NCBI RefSeq assembly: GCF_018494065.1 | Contig: NZ_JABBFR010000007.1 | Location: forward strand, 62,001-126,000 | Length of the DNA: 64,000 bases | Direction of reading: 5' to 3' | Source of the DNA: Rosenbergiella gaditana | Lineage (GTDB): Bacteria; Pseudomonadota; Gammaproteobacteria; Enterobacterales; Enterobacteriaceae | In this document: piece by piece, positions 55,278 to 64,000 of the stretch | Position numbering within the stretch: position 1 is the first letter of the stretch | How the letters are laid out: every line of letters starts with the position of its first letter | The notes under the pieces: generated by a model | Told to the model about the DNA's origin: nothing | The model's input: only the letters and a program-made list of their open reading frames with translations | Database searches by the model: none | Translations under genes and position numbers: made by a program

Positions 55278-57740
55278 ATGCGTGTACTGAAATTTGGTGG
55301 AACCTCAGTTGCTAATGCTGAACGTTTTCTTCGTGTAGCTGAGATAATTGAGAGTAATGGACAACACGAGCAGGTTGCGACCGTCCTATCTGCCCCAGCA
55401 AAAATTACCAATCACTTAGTTGCCCTCATTGAAAAAACAATTGTTGGTCAAGAGACCCGTGAAAACCTAGCGGATGCACGCCGTATCTTTGATGAATTAT
55501 TAAATGGACTCGTAGCAATCGAACCTTCTTTCGATTTAGCGGCAATGCAGTTTGTTGTGCAACAAGAGTTCGCACAACTTGAACAAATTTTGTTAGGTAT
55601 TAGTTTACTACAACAGTGTCCAGACAGTATTAATGCTGGGGTCATTTGTCGTGGAGAGAAACTCTCTATCGCAATTATGCAGGCGCTACTGGTCGCGCGC
55701 GGTCACGCTGTCAGCGTTATCAATCCTGTTGAGAATCTTCTCGCGCAGGGACATTATTTAGAATCCACCGTTGATATCGCAGAATCCACTCGTCGTATTG
55801 CAGCACGTGAAATTCCTCATTCTCATTATATCCTGATGGCCGGGTTTACCGCAGGTAATGAAGCGGGTGAGCTCGTGGTGCTTGGTCGCAATGGCTCTGA
55901 CTATTCGGCGGCAGTACTCGCGGCGTGTTTACGTGCTCATTGTTGCGAAATTTGGACTGATGTAGATGGTGTTTATACCTGTGATCCTCGCCAGGTCCCC
56001 GATGCTCGACTTTTAAAATCTATGTCTTATCAAGAGGCGATGGAGCTCAGCTATTTCGGTGCGAAAGTGTTACACCCACGTACCATTTCACCGATTGCAC
56101 AATTTCAAATTCCTTGCGTTATCAAGAACACCGCTAATCCCCAAGCCCCTGGTACACGTATTTCAGCCCAAGGTGGCGAAGATAAAACCCCGGTTAAGGG
56201 GATTACCAACCTCAATAACATGGCGATGTTCAGTGTGTCTGGGCCGGGGATGAAAGGCATGGTAGGGATGGCGGCTCGCGTTTTTGCGGTGATGTCGCGT
56301 AAATTTATCTCTGTGGTATTAATCACTCAATCTTCCTCAGAATACAGTATCAGTTTTTGCGTGCCACAAGCTGAGATGTTGCATGCTCGTCGAGCATTAG
56401 AAGAAGAGTTTGTGCTGGAGCTCAAAGAAGGGCTACTTGACCCTATCGATGTCACCGAAAAATTAGCGATTATCTCGGTCGTTGGTGATGGCATGCGTAC
56501 ACTGCGCGGGATCTCTGCAAAATTCTTTTCAGCCCTCGCTCGAGCCAACATCAATATTGTCGCGATTGCGCAAGGCTCTTCTGAGCGCTCAATCTCCGCA
56601 GTGGTCAGTAATGATAGTGCGACCACTGGCGTGCGAGCTGTCCACCAAATGTTATTTGCTACCGACCAAGTACTCGAAGTATTTGTGATTGGCGTAGGTG
56701 GCGTGGGGACTGCGTTATTAGAACAATTAGAGCGTCAACAAAGTTGGTTGAAGAAAAAGCACATTGATCTACGGGTCTGTGGTATCGCTAATTCCAGCAA
56801 GATGTTAACCAAAGTGAACGGTATTGATCTCACCACTTGGCAAACAGACTTACCCGATGCCGAACATCGCTTTTCTCTAGAGTACCTTACACAGCTGGCT
56901 AAAGATTACTACTTACTTAACCCTGTGATTATTGACTGTACTTCAAGTCAGACGATGGCCGACCTTTATGCTGATTTCTTGAAACAAGGTTTCCATGTTG
57001 TGACGCCGAATAAAAAGGCGAATACTTCCAGCTGGCGTTATTATCAAGAATTACGGGCTGCTGCCGAGAAGTCACGTCGTAAATTTCTTTACGACACCAA
57101 CGTCGGAGCGGGATTACCCGTTATTGAGAATTTACAAAATTTATTGAATGCTGGTGACGAACTGGTGGAGTTCAACGGTATTCTGTCCGGCTCGCTCTCC
57201 TTTATTTTTGGAAAACTGGATGAAGGCATGAGCCTCTCAGAAGCGACGGGGCTGGCACGTGAGTTAGGTTACACTGAACCCGATCCTCGCGATGATCTTT
57301 CTGGCATGGATGTGGCGCGTAAGCTACTTATCCTTGCCCGCGAAGCTGGATTGTCCTTAGAGCTAGCTGATATTGAGATCGACCCAGTATTACCGCAGCG
57401 TTTTCTGGATCTACCGGATGCAGAGAGTTTTATGCAACATTTACCGGAACTGGATGAGCACTTCAATACGCTATTTACGCAAGCGCAGGCTGGTGGCAGA
57501 GTCTTACGTTTTATCGGATCAATTGATGAATCAGGTAAATGTCGTGTCGCACTGAGCGAGGTTGATGCCAATGATCCGCTTTACAAGGTGAAAAATGGTG
57601 AAAATGCCTTAGCATTTTATACACGTTACTATCAGCCAATTCCATTAGTACTACGTGGATACGGCGCAGGAAACGATGTCACAGCAGCCGGTGTCTTTGC
57701 TGATTTATTGAGAACGCTATCATGGAAGTTGGGAGTATGA
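55278..57740 (+). CDS. thrA: bifunctional aspartokinase I / homoserine dehydrogenase I
   Basis: 820 residues, as E. coli. First and third steps of threonine synthesis. Aspartokinase at the N-terminus ([39 protein letters not shown]), two ACT-type regulatory segments (residues about 310-460; threonine feedback), then homoserine dehydrogenase ([28 protein letters not shown]). Stop overlaps an upstream ATG of thrB; the operon continues. Confidence 0.98.
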   Translation: MRVLKFGGTSVANAERFLRVAEIIESNGQHEQVATVLSAPAKITNHLVALIEKTIVGQETRENLADARRIFDELLNGLVAIEPSFDLAAMQFVVQQEFAQLEQILLGISLLQQCPDSINAGVICRGEKLSIAIMQALLVARGHAVSVINPVENLLAQGHYLESTVDIAESTRRIAAREIPHSHYILMAGFTAGNEAGELVVLGRNGSDYSAAVLAACLRAHCCEIWTDVDGVYTCDPRQVPDARLLKSMSYQEAMELSYFGAKVLHPRTISPIAQFQIPCVIKNTANPQAPGTRISAQGGEDKTPVKGITNLNNMAMFSVSGPGMKGMVGMAARVFAVMSRKFISVVLITQSSSEYSISFCVPQAEMLHARRALEEEFVLELKEGLLDPIDVTEKLAIISVVGDGMRTLRGISAKFFSALARANINIVAIAQGSSERSISAVVSNDSATTGVRAVHQMLFATDQVLEVFVIGVGGVGTALLEQLERQQSWLKKKHIDLRVCGIANSSKMLTKVNGIDLTTWQTDLPDAEHRFSLEYLTQLAKDYYLLNPVIIDCTSSQTMADLYADFLKQGFHVVTPNKKANTSSWRYYQELRAAAEKSRRKFLYDTNVGAGLPVIENLQNLLNAGDELVEFNGILSGSLSFIFGKLDEGMSLSEATGLARELGYTEPDPRDDLSGMDVARKLLILAREAGLSLELADIEIDPVLPQRFLDLPDAESFMQHLPELDEHFNTLFTQAQAGGRVLRFIGSIDESGKCRVALSEVDANDPLYKVKNGENALAFYTRYYQPIPLVLRGYGAGNDVTAAGVFADLLRTLSWKLGV

Positions 57741-57742
57741 GC

Positions 57743-58672
57743 ATGGTAAAAATCTATGCACCGGCCTCAATTGGCAATGTGAGTGTAGGCTTTGATGTGT
57801 TAGGGGCGGCAGTGTCACCGATTGATGGCTCTCTACTCGGCGATTGTGTCAGTGTCGAAGAAGCAGAGACCTTTTCTCTGACGACATTAGGACGCTTTGT
57901 TAGCAAGCTTCCCAGCGACCCTGAACAAAATATCGTTTACCAGTGTTGGGAATTATTCTGCGAAACCGTCGGGAGAACGATCCCGGTTGCGATGACGTTG
58001 GAAAAAAATATGCCTGTGGGTTCTGGTTTAGGTTCGAGTGCCTGTTCTGTCGTCGCCGCACTGGTAGCCATGAATGAATTTGCCGGGCATCCCCTTACCG
58101 AGCATCAATTACTGCTGCTAATGGGTGAGCTAGAAGGACGTATTTCCGGTAGTGTGCATTATGACAATGTTGCACCTTGTTACTTAGGTGGTCTACAACT
58201 CATGCTGGAAGAGCAGGGGATTATCTCGCAATCCGTGCCGGCATTTGACGAGTGGTACTGGGTCATGGCGTACCCTGGCATTAAAGTTTCTACCGCGGAA
58301 GCTCGAGCTATTCTTCCGGCACATTATGCGAAAGCCGATATTGTTCGTCACGGACGTTTGCTTGGTGGCTTCATTCATGCGTGTCACTCTCGACAAGCTA
58401 AATTGGCTATTGCCATGATGCAAGATATCGTTGCTGAACCTTACAGAACCCAATTGCTGCCCGGATTTGCGCAGGCACGAGAGCGTTCCTTAGCAGCCGG
58501 GGCATTGGCTTGTGGTATTTCAGGTTCTGGCCCAACACTTTTTGCTATCTGTGATACCTTATCTGCAGCCGAGCAAGTCAAAGAACAACTCGTTAACCAT
58601 TATCTGCAAAATGATGAAGGTTTTGTCCATATTTGCCGACTGGATACTACTGGCGCACGTAAACTGGGATAA
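57743..58672 (+). CDS. thrB: homoserine kinase
   Basis: 309 residues. Start chosen at 57743 ([12 protein letters not shown]) two bases past the thrA stop with GGGAG seven bases before, as in E. coli; an ATGA overlap start at 57737 is possible. GHMP kinase motifs: [31 protein letters not shown], and [14 protein letters not shown]. Phosphorylates homoserine. Confidence 0.97.
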   Translation: MVKIYAPASIGNVSVGFDVLGAAVSPIDGSLLGDCVSVEEAETFSLTTLGRFVSKLPSDPEQNIVYQCWELFCETVGRTIPVAMTLEKNMPVGSGLGSSACSVVAALVAMNEFAGHPLTEHQLLLLMGELEGRISGSVHYDNVAPCYLGGLQLMLEEQGIISQSVPAFDEWYWVMAYPGIKVSTAEARAILPAHYAKADIVRHGRLLGGFIHACHSRQAKLAIAMMQDIVAEPYRTQLLPGFAQARERSLAAGALACGISGSGPTLFAICDTLSAAEQVKEQLVNHYLQNDEGFVHICRLDTTGARKLG

Positions 58673-58675
58673 ATG

Positions 58676-59974
58676 ATGAAACTCTATAATCTAAAAGATC
58701 ACAATGAGCAGGTTAGTTTCACTCAGGCAGTCAAACAGGGATTAGGATCGCAGCAGGGGCTCTTTTTTCCTCACGAATTACCTGAAATCGAATCAACTGT
58801 TATCGAAGAGTGGTTATCACTCGACTTCGTTACGCGTAGCAGTAAAATTTTATCCGCGTTAATCGGAGATGAAATCCCAGAAGAGGAACTGTTTCAACGT
58901 GTCCGCGACGCCTTTGCGTTTCCTGCACCGGTTAAAGCTGTTTCTGATAACGTAGCCAGCCTAGAATTGTTCCACGGTCCAACCTTAGCGTTTAAAGATT
59001 TCGGCGGTCGCTTTATGGCGCAAATCTTAGCACTGACTAAAAAGCCAGAGGAGAAAATTACCATTCTCACTGCGACTTCTGGTGATACCGGTGCTGCAGT
59101 CGCCCATGCTTTTTACGATATGGAAAATATCAATGTCGTTATTCTTTACCCGGAAGGTAAGATTAGTTCTCTGCAAGAGAAACTTTTTTGTACGCTAGGC
59201 GGTAATATTACTACTTTGGCAATTGCGGACGATTTCGATGCCTGTCAAAGTTTAGTGAAAAAAGCTTTTGATGATGTGGAGTTGAAAAACGCTATTGGCC
59301 TTAATTCGGCTAACTCAATCAATATAAGTCGTCTGCTTGCGCAAGTTTGCTATTACTTCGAAGCTGTCGCGCAGCTGCCACAAGAAAAACGTAACCAGTT
59401 AGTGATCTCTGTGCCGAGTGGTAACTTTGGTGATTTAACGGCGGGATTAATCGCCAAAGCGATGGGCTTGCCGATCAAACGTTTTATTGCCGCAACAAAC
59501 GCTAATGACACGGTGCCACGTTTCTTAGCATCGGGACAGTGGACACCCAATAAAACGGTTGCCACCTTATCCAATGCGATGGATGTTAGCCAACCCAACA
59601 ACTGGCCACGAGTTGAAGAGCTATTCCGCCGTAAAAATTGGCAGCTGAGTTCTCTCGGTTATGGTGCACTGAATGATGAGCAAACTCGTGCTGCCGTTCG
59701 TTCACTTGCCAGCCAAGGTTATGTCTCAGAACCCCACGCGGCTATCGCTTGGCAAGTGCTGACTGAACAACTTCAAGAGGGTGAATACGGTTTATTCCTC
59801 GGTACGGCCCATCCCGCGAAATTTAAAGAAAGCGTTGAAGATATTTTAGGAGAAACCTTGCCGCTGCCGGAACCCTTAGCAGAACGCGCAGATTTACCCC
59901 TATTGTCCACAACCATTGGGGCTGATTTCTCTGAGCTGAGACGCATTCTGCTAGATAGCGTCAGTAAAGCATAA
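58676..59974 (+). CDS. thrC: threonine synthase
   Basis: 432 residues starting at ATG 58676 (MKLYNLKDHNEQVSF); an ATG directly before at 58673 is also possible. PLP-bound Lys in GPTLAFKDFGGRF, SGDTGAAVAHAF loop, and GNFGDLTAGL phosphate cup. Ends the thrABC operon. Confidence 0.98.
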   Translation: MKLYNLKDHNEQVSFTQAVKQGLGSQQGLFFPHELPEIESTVIEEWLSLDFVTRSSKILSALIGDEIPEEELFQRVRDAFAFPAPVKAVSDNVASLELFHGPTLAFKDFGGRFMAQILALTKKPEEKITILTATSGDTGAAVAHAFYDMENINVVILYPEGKISSLQEKLFCTLGGNITTLAIADDFDACQSLVKKAFDDVELKNAIGLNSANSINISRLLAQVCYYFEAVAQLPQEKRNQLVISVPSGNFGDLTAGLIAKAMGLPIKRFIAATNANDTVPRFLASGQWTPNKTVATLSNAMDVSQPNNWPRVEELFRRKNWQLSSLGYGALNDEQTRAAVRSLASQGYVSEPHAAIAWQVLTEQLQEGEYGLFLGTAHPAKFKESVEDILGETLPLPEPLAERADLPLLSTTIGADFSELRRILLDSVSKA

Positions 59975-59980
59975 TTGGCT

Positions 59981-60002
59981 AAGGCGGACACGAGTCCGCC
60001 TT
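59981..60002. terminator. terminator of thrABC, also facing yaaA
   Basis: AAGGCGGAC-ACGA-GTCCGCCTT, nine pairs, followed by ATTATTAG; six bases after the thrC stop and four before the yaaA stop. Confidence 0.85.
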
Positions 60003-60006
60003 ATTA

Positions 60007-60780
60007 TTAGGTTTCGTGACGACAAAAGACTATTTCATTTTCAGTACTGCGTTGTGCGTCGTAAAAATATCCTTCCATATCAAATTCAGTTAATTTTTCT
60101 GGTTGGGTAATTTTATTATCGATAATAAATCGACACATCATGCCACGCGCTTTTTTTGCGTAAAAACTGATCACCTTAAACTTACCATTTTTCTCATCGA
60201 GAAAAACGGGCTTAATCAGTTTTCCTTTTAATTTCGCAGGGTTAACAGCTTTAAAATATTCATCTGAAGCTAAGTTGATCACCCACTTCTCATTTTGCTC
60301 TGCGATTGTTTGATTAAGCTGCTGAGTGATGGTTTCACCCCAAAATCCGTAAAGATCTTTACCCACTGGATTGGCTAATTTTATGCCCATTTCCAACCGG
60401 TAGGGTTGCATTAAATCTAATGGGCGTAAAACACCATAAAGGCCCGATAACATCCGTAGATGTTGCTGAGCAAATTGAATCGAGTCTAGTGAGAGCTGAT
60501 CAGCTTGTAGACCAGTATAGACATCGCCTTTAAAAGCGAACAAGGCTTGGCGTGCATTATCGGGGGAAAAGGGGGTTGACCATTGATTGAATCGGTCGGC
60601 ATTTAAATGCGAAAGTTTATCGCTGATTTTCATCAGTGACGCAATCTCTGCAGGGGAGAGTTTTTTCGCAATATTGATTAACTGCTGTGAATAGTGGAGC
60701 AGCTCTGGCTGAGTGTAGTCGGAGACCGGAACCGTTGATTCGTAGTCCAGGGTTTTCGCTGGAGAAATAAGCATTAGCAT
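60007..60780 (-). CDS. yaaA: peroxide stress resistance protein YaaA
   Basis: 257 residues from ATG 60780 ([15 protein letters not shown]). DUF328 family: [34 protein letters not shown] (in two parts), [11 protein letters not shown] and [24 protein letters not shown]. Lowers free iron and so Fenton damage during H2O2 stress in E. coli. The frame back to 60849 has no ribosome site. Confidence 0.95.
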   Translation of the reverse strand: MLMLISPAKTLDYESTVPVSDYTQPELLHYSQQLINIAKKLSPAEIASLMKISDKLSHLNADRFNQWSTPFSPDNARQALFAFKGDVYTGLQADQLSLDSIQFAQQHLRMLSGLYGVLRPLDLMQPYRLEMGIKLANPVGKDLYGFWGETITQQLNQTIAEQNEKWVINLASDEYFKAVNPAKLKGKLIKPVFLDEKNGKFKVISFYAKKARGMMCRFIIDNKITQPEKLTEFDMEGYFYDAQRSTENEIVFCRHET

Positions 60781-61043
60781 GTTGAGATCCTCAGTCTGTA
60801 TCGGCGTCGCATGACAATATTCTGCAAGTGTAACAAATAAGTTGCACAAATCGACAAATGGCTCTGATACGAACAGGCTATGGTAAGGCCAATCAGCACT
60901 ATTTTATCTCAGAAAAGTAGCATTATTGTTTATTCCTGCGGATAACCAGACATACTTTCTCCCCACGCTTGCGTGAATGAGCGCGCGTGATATTATCGAA
61001 ACAGGCTTTTAACACTTACTGTCAAACAGAAGAGAAGCAAAAT

Positions 61044-61997
61044 ATGACCGACAAACTCACATCACTGCGTAAGTTGACAACCGTTGTAGCCGATACTGGC
61101 GATATTGAAGCGATGAAGCTTTACAAGCCTCAAGATGCAACGACTAACCCTTCATTGATTCTGAACGCAGCGAAAATTCCTGAGTACCGCCGCCTGATTG
61201 ACGAAGCCATCGAGTGGGCTCGTAAACAGAGTAATGATCGCGAAGAGCAAATTGCTCTGACCTCAGACCGTTTAAACGTGAATATCGGTCTTGAGATCCT
61301 GAAATTAGTGCCAGGTCGTATTTCAACTGAAGTTGATGCTCGTTTATCTTACGATACTGACGCGAGCTTGGCGAAAGCTCGTAGTTTGATTAAGTTATAC
61401 AATGACGCAGGTATCAGTAACGATCGCGTCCTAATCAAACTGGCTTCAACGTGGCAAGGTATTCGCGCGGCCGAGCAGTTAGAAAAAGAAGGCATCAACT
61501 GTAACCTGACACTGTTATTCTCCTTCGCGCAAGCACGTGCTTGTGCTGAAGCAGGTGCTTACCTGATCTCGCCATTTGTGGGACGTATCCTTGATTGGTA
61601 CAAAGCGAATACTGATAAGAAAGAGTACGCGCCACAAGAAGATCCAGGTGTCGTTTCGGTAACTGAAATCTACAACTATTACAAGCAACACGGTTATGAA
61701 ACCGTTGTAATGGGTGCAAGTTTCCGTAACGTTGGCGAAATCATTGAGCTGGCGGGTTGTGACCGTTTAACTATTTCACCTGCATTGCTCAAAGAGCTGC
61801 ATGAGTCTGAAGGTGAGTTAGAGCGTAAACTGAGCTACAGCGGTGAGACCAAAGCGCGTCCTGAAAAAATGACTGAAGCTGAGTTCTATTGGGAACATAA
61901 CCAAGACCCAATGGCCGTTGCTAAACTTGCTGAAGGCATCCGTAACTTCGCGGTTGACCAAGGCAAATTAGAAAAAATGATTGAAGAACTGCTGTAA
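61044..61997 (+). CDS. talB: transaldolase B
   Basis: 317 residues, exactly the E. coli length, from ATG 61044. Pentose-phosphate enzyme with the Schiff-base Lys in [30 protein letters not shown] near the start, and [29 protein letters not shown] (in parts). Longer reading from 60987 is not needed. Strong AGAGAAGC site. Confidence 0.97.
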   Translation: MTDKLTSLRKLTTVVADTGDIEAMKLYKPQDATTNPSLILNAAKIPEYRRLIDEAIEWARKQSNDREEQIALTSDRLNVNIGLEILKLVPGRISTEVDARLSYDTDASLAKARSLIKLYNDAGISNDRVLIKLASTWQGIRAAEQLEKEGINCNLTLLFSFAQARACAEAGAYLISPFVGRILDWYKANTDKKEYAPQEDPGVVSVTEIYNYYKQHGYETVVMGASFRNVGEIIELAGCDRLTISPALLKELHESEGELERKLSYSGETKARPEKMTEAEFYWEHNQDPMAVAKLAEGIRNFAVDQGKLEKMIEELL

Positions 61998-62007
61998 TGT
62001 TCCTCCT

Positions 62008-62030
62008 CCGCGGCTGATCAGCCGCGGTTT
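62008..62030 (+). terminator. terminator of talB
   Basis: A 20-base perfect palindrome, CCGCGGCTGATCAGCCGCGG, followed by TTTT, 11 bases past the stop. Confidence 0.85.
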
Positions 62031-62051
62031 TCCTCCTATTAAAGAATAGCT

Positions 62052-62639
62052 ATGACGTCACTACGTATTGGAATTGTCTCTATCTCCGATCGCGCTTCGC
62101 AAGGCATTTACCCGGATAAAGGCTTACCTGCCTTGGCCGAATGGTTAGCCCAAGCGATCGTCACGCCCTATCATCTTGAGCAACGCCTCATTGGCGACGA
62201 GCAAAGGGTCATTGAACAGACGCTATGCGAACTCGTCGATCAGCAAGGCTGTCACCTAGTGTTGACCACTGGCGGGACCGGCCCGGCATTGCGTGATGTC
62301 ACACCGGAGGCAACCTTAGCCGTTGCACACAGGGTAATGCCTGGATTTGGTGAACAGATGCGTCAAATTAGCTTACATTATGTACCCACCGCGATACTTT
62401 CTCGACAAGTGGGAGTAATTCGTGGGCAATCACTGATTCTTAATCTTCCTGGCCAACCTAAATCGATTAAGGAAACCTTAGAAGGGGTTAGGGATGAACA
62501 GGGTAATATTCGTGTAACAGGAATATTTGCTAGTGTTGCTTACTGCCTACAGCTGTTGGATAACCCATGGTTGGAAACGGATAAAGCAGTGGTTAACTCT
62601 TTTCGACCCAAAAGCGCACAACCTCCCTCTGAGCCTTGA
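62052..62639 (+). CDS. mog: molybdopterin adenylyltransferase Mog
   Basis: Adenylylates molybdopterin before molybdate insertion. 195 residues: IGIVSISDRASQGIYPDKG, LTTGGTGPALRDVTPEAT, GFGEQMRQISL and LNLPGQPKSIKETLEGV are the MoCF motifs. Downstream of talB as in E. coli. Confidence 0.96.
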   Translation: MTSLRIGIVSISDRASQGIYPDKGLPALAEWLAQAIVTPYHLEQRLIGDEQRVIEQTLCELVDQQGCHLVLTTGGTGPALRDVTPEATLAVAHRVMPGFGEQMRQISLHYVPTAILSRQVGVIRGQSLILNLPGQPKSIKETLEGVRDEQGNIRVTGIFASVAYCLQLLDNPWLETDKAVVNSFRPKSAQPPSEP

Positions 62640-62727
62640 GGATATTGATTTTATAATGGTTAATTCTATTAATGAGTATATCCAGATATAGTCGAAGCTT
62701 AACCCTAGTCATGGAGAGGCTTCGTCT

Positions 62728-64000
62728 ATGCAGCAACCCGCAACTCCCTTGCGACCCCTAACTCGACACGATATCAAAACCCTAGGCTTATCTGCCGTAG
62801 GGGGGGCTTTAGAGTTTTACGATTTCGTGATATTCGCCTTTTTCGCATTAGTGATTGGTGAACGTTTTTTCCCTGCCGACCTTCCAGATTGGCTGCGCCA
62901 ACTTCAAACCTTTGCTCTCTTTGCTGCAGGCTATCTTGCCCGTCCACTTGGGGGCGTCATACTGGCGCATTACGGCGATAAACTAGGTCGTAAGAAAACC
63001 TTTACATTAAGTATTCTAATGATGGCTCTGCCCACCACAGCGATGGGACTGCTGCCAGATTACCAATCAATAGGTATCGCAGCGCCGATAATTATGTTGA
63101 TGTTACGAGTACTCCAAGGGGCGGCAATCGGTGGAGAAGTCCCAGGTGCGTGGGTATTTGTATCTGAACATGTGCCAAGCTCACGGATAGGGATGGCCTG
63201 CGGCCTACTGACTAGTGGGCTTACCCTCGGTATTATTCTAGGGTCACTGATTACTCAAGGTCTGAATGATATCCTGCCGCCTGCACAACTGGCCGATATA
63301 GGTTGGCGGATTGCTTTTCTTATCGGTGGCGGATTTGGCTTAATAGGGATGTTTCTTCGTCGTTGGTTACACGAGACACTGGTTTTTCTCGCCATGCAAC
63401 AGCAGCGTAGTCAGACACATCTCCCGATTAAAACGCTATTACTCTCTTATCGTCCTGCACTCTATTTTTCAATCATCGTGACGTGGTTATTGGCTGCCGC
63501 AATGATTGTTTTGATCCTCATGGCACCCGTTCTGTTCCAAAAATGGTTTGCTATCTCGGTAACACAGAGCCTACAGGCCAACACCTTAGCGGCTTGCATG
63601 CTAATGGTGGGCTGTATTGGCTGGGGCATGACCGCAGATAGGTGGGGGATGAGAAGAAGCCTTATAATGGGTTGTTTACTCCTCGCTGCGGCAGTAGTGG
63701 CGCTCTTTTTCTGCCTGACCTTTGCACCTTCCCGGCTCTTTTGGGCTTATGGCGCGGTGGGGCTTACGCTGGGAGTGCTGGGGATAATCCCCGCGATGAT
63801 GGTAACCGCCTTCCCGCCGCAGGTACGGTTTACGGGGTTAGCCACGGCTTATAACATCGGTTATGCCTTGTTTGGTGGACTCACACCGCTATTTATCACG
63901 TTACTGATGCCTTATTCCAGACAACTTCCGGCACTCTATATATTCGTGCTCTCTGCGGGTGTCATAGTGAGTTGCCTTATTTTTAGAAGCGGGCAGAGAA
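62728..64000 (+). CDS. MFS transporter of the metabolite:H+ symporter type (partial, runs off the window)
   Basis: At least 424 codons from ATG 62728, with no stop before the window edge. ALEFYDFVIFAFFALVIG (helix 1), ARPLGGVILAHYGDKLGRKK (motif A), RVLQGAAIGGEVPGAWVFVSE and LHETLVFLAMQQQRS place it in the ProP/KgtP-like group. Ten helices are visible; substrate unknown. GAGAGG precedes the start, and mog ends about 90 bases upstream. In E. coli satP follows mog, so this gene is a local replacement. No other gene is hidden in this stretch. Confidence 0.87.
   Translation, partial: MQQPATPLRPLTRHDIKTLGLSAVGGALEFYDFVIFAFFALVIGERFFPADLPDWLRQLQTFALFAAGYLARPLGGVILAHYGDKLGRKKTFTLSILMMALPTTAMGLLPDYQSIGIAAPIIMLMLRVLQGAAIGGEVPGAWVFVSEHVPSSRIGMACGLLTSGLTLGIILGSLITQGLNDILPPAQLADIGWRIAFLIGGGFGLIGMFLRRWLHETLVFLAMQQQRSQTHLPIKTLLLSYRPALYFSIIVTWLLAAAMIVLILMAPVLFQKWFAISVTQSLQANTLAACMLMVGCIGWGMTADRWGMRRSLIMGCLLLAAAVVALFFCLTFAPSRLFWAYGAVGLTLGVLGIIPAMMVTAFPPQVRFTGLATAYNIGYALFGGLTPLFITLLMPYSRQLPALYIFVLSAGVIVSCLIFRSGQR

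Overview
The window is chromosomal DNA from a gammaproteobacterium of the order Enterobacterales. Nearly every gene has a recognisable Escherichia coli counterpart at close to full length, and several E. coli gene orders survive: rnpB-rsmI-lpoA-yraN-diaA-dolP, yqjA-mzrA-yqjDEK, betT-betIBA, fiu-ybiX, rsmC-holD-rimI-yjjG, serB-radA-nadR, ettA-slt-trpR-yjjX-gpmB-rob-creA-arcA, and lasT-thrLABC-yaaA-talB-mog. The fairly low GC look and the many joins between blocks that lie far apart in E. coli suggest a reduced or rearranged plant- or insect-associated relative (Erwiniaceae-like). That placement is inference; no 16S rRNA or other decisive marker lies here.

Layout. 1-2750 is an accessory patch between the end of a probable tldE (pmbA) plus cybC and the 3' end of rnpB. 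It holds an AraC-type regulator killed by an in-frame stop, a putative zincin-like type VI secretion effector with a lipoprotein immunity partner, and a decayed tyrosine integrase beside rnpB. 2749-8600 is RNase P RNA, 16S rRNA methylation (RsmI), peptidoglycan synthase activation (LpoA), YraN, replication timing (DiaA), outer-membrane maintenance (DolP) and the LysR regulator YhaJ. 8600-17530 carries small inner-membrane proteins (YqjK/E/D, MzrA, YqjA), the Ser/Thr transporter SstT, Alx behind a yybP-ykoY manganese riboswitch, a ClC protein with CBS domains, RlmG and an e(P4)-type phosphatase. 17760-22100 has DdlA and the iron-regulated YbiX and Fiu.

22250-28280 is the choline to glycine betaine pathway (BetA, BetB, BetI, divergent BetT) for osmoprotection. 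28360-35540 has an MFS transporter and a complete GABA module: Sad, a MocR/GabR-type regulator, GabT and GabP, which together import GABA and convert it to succinate. 35770-38290 holds an RcnB-like protein, a possible 34-residue membrane peptide, an MFS transporter behind a terminator-like hairpin and a YbaK/ProX deacylase.

38470-64000 is core genome related to the region around the E. coli chromosome zero point: translation and RNA modification (RsmC, RimI, EttA, LasT), DNA repair and replication (HolD, RadA), NAD homeostasis (NadR), serine and threonine synthesis (SerB, ThrABC with the thrL attenuator), TrpR with its own operator, cell-wall turnover (Slt), Rob, CreA, ArcA, TalB and Mog. The window ends inside an MFS transporter of the metabolite:H+ symporter type.

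The main surprises are the effector/immunity pair in the decayed island at the rnpB end, the riboswitch before alx, the likely attenuator before the 36601 transporter, and several local gene losses (yqjC, prfC, creBCD).
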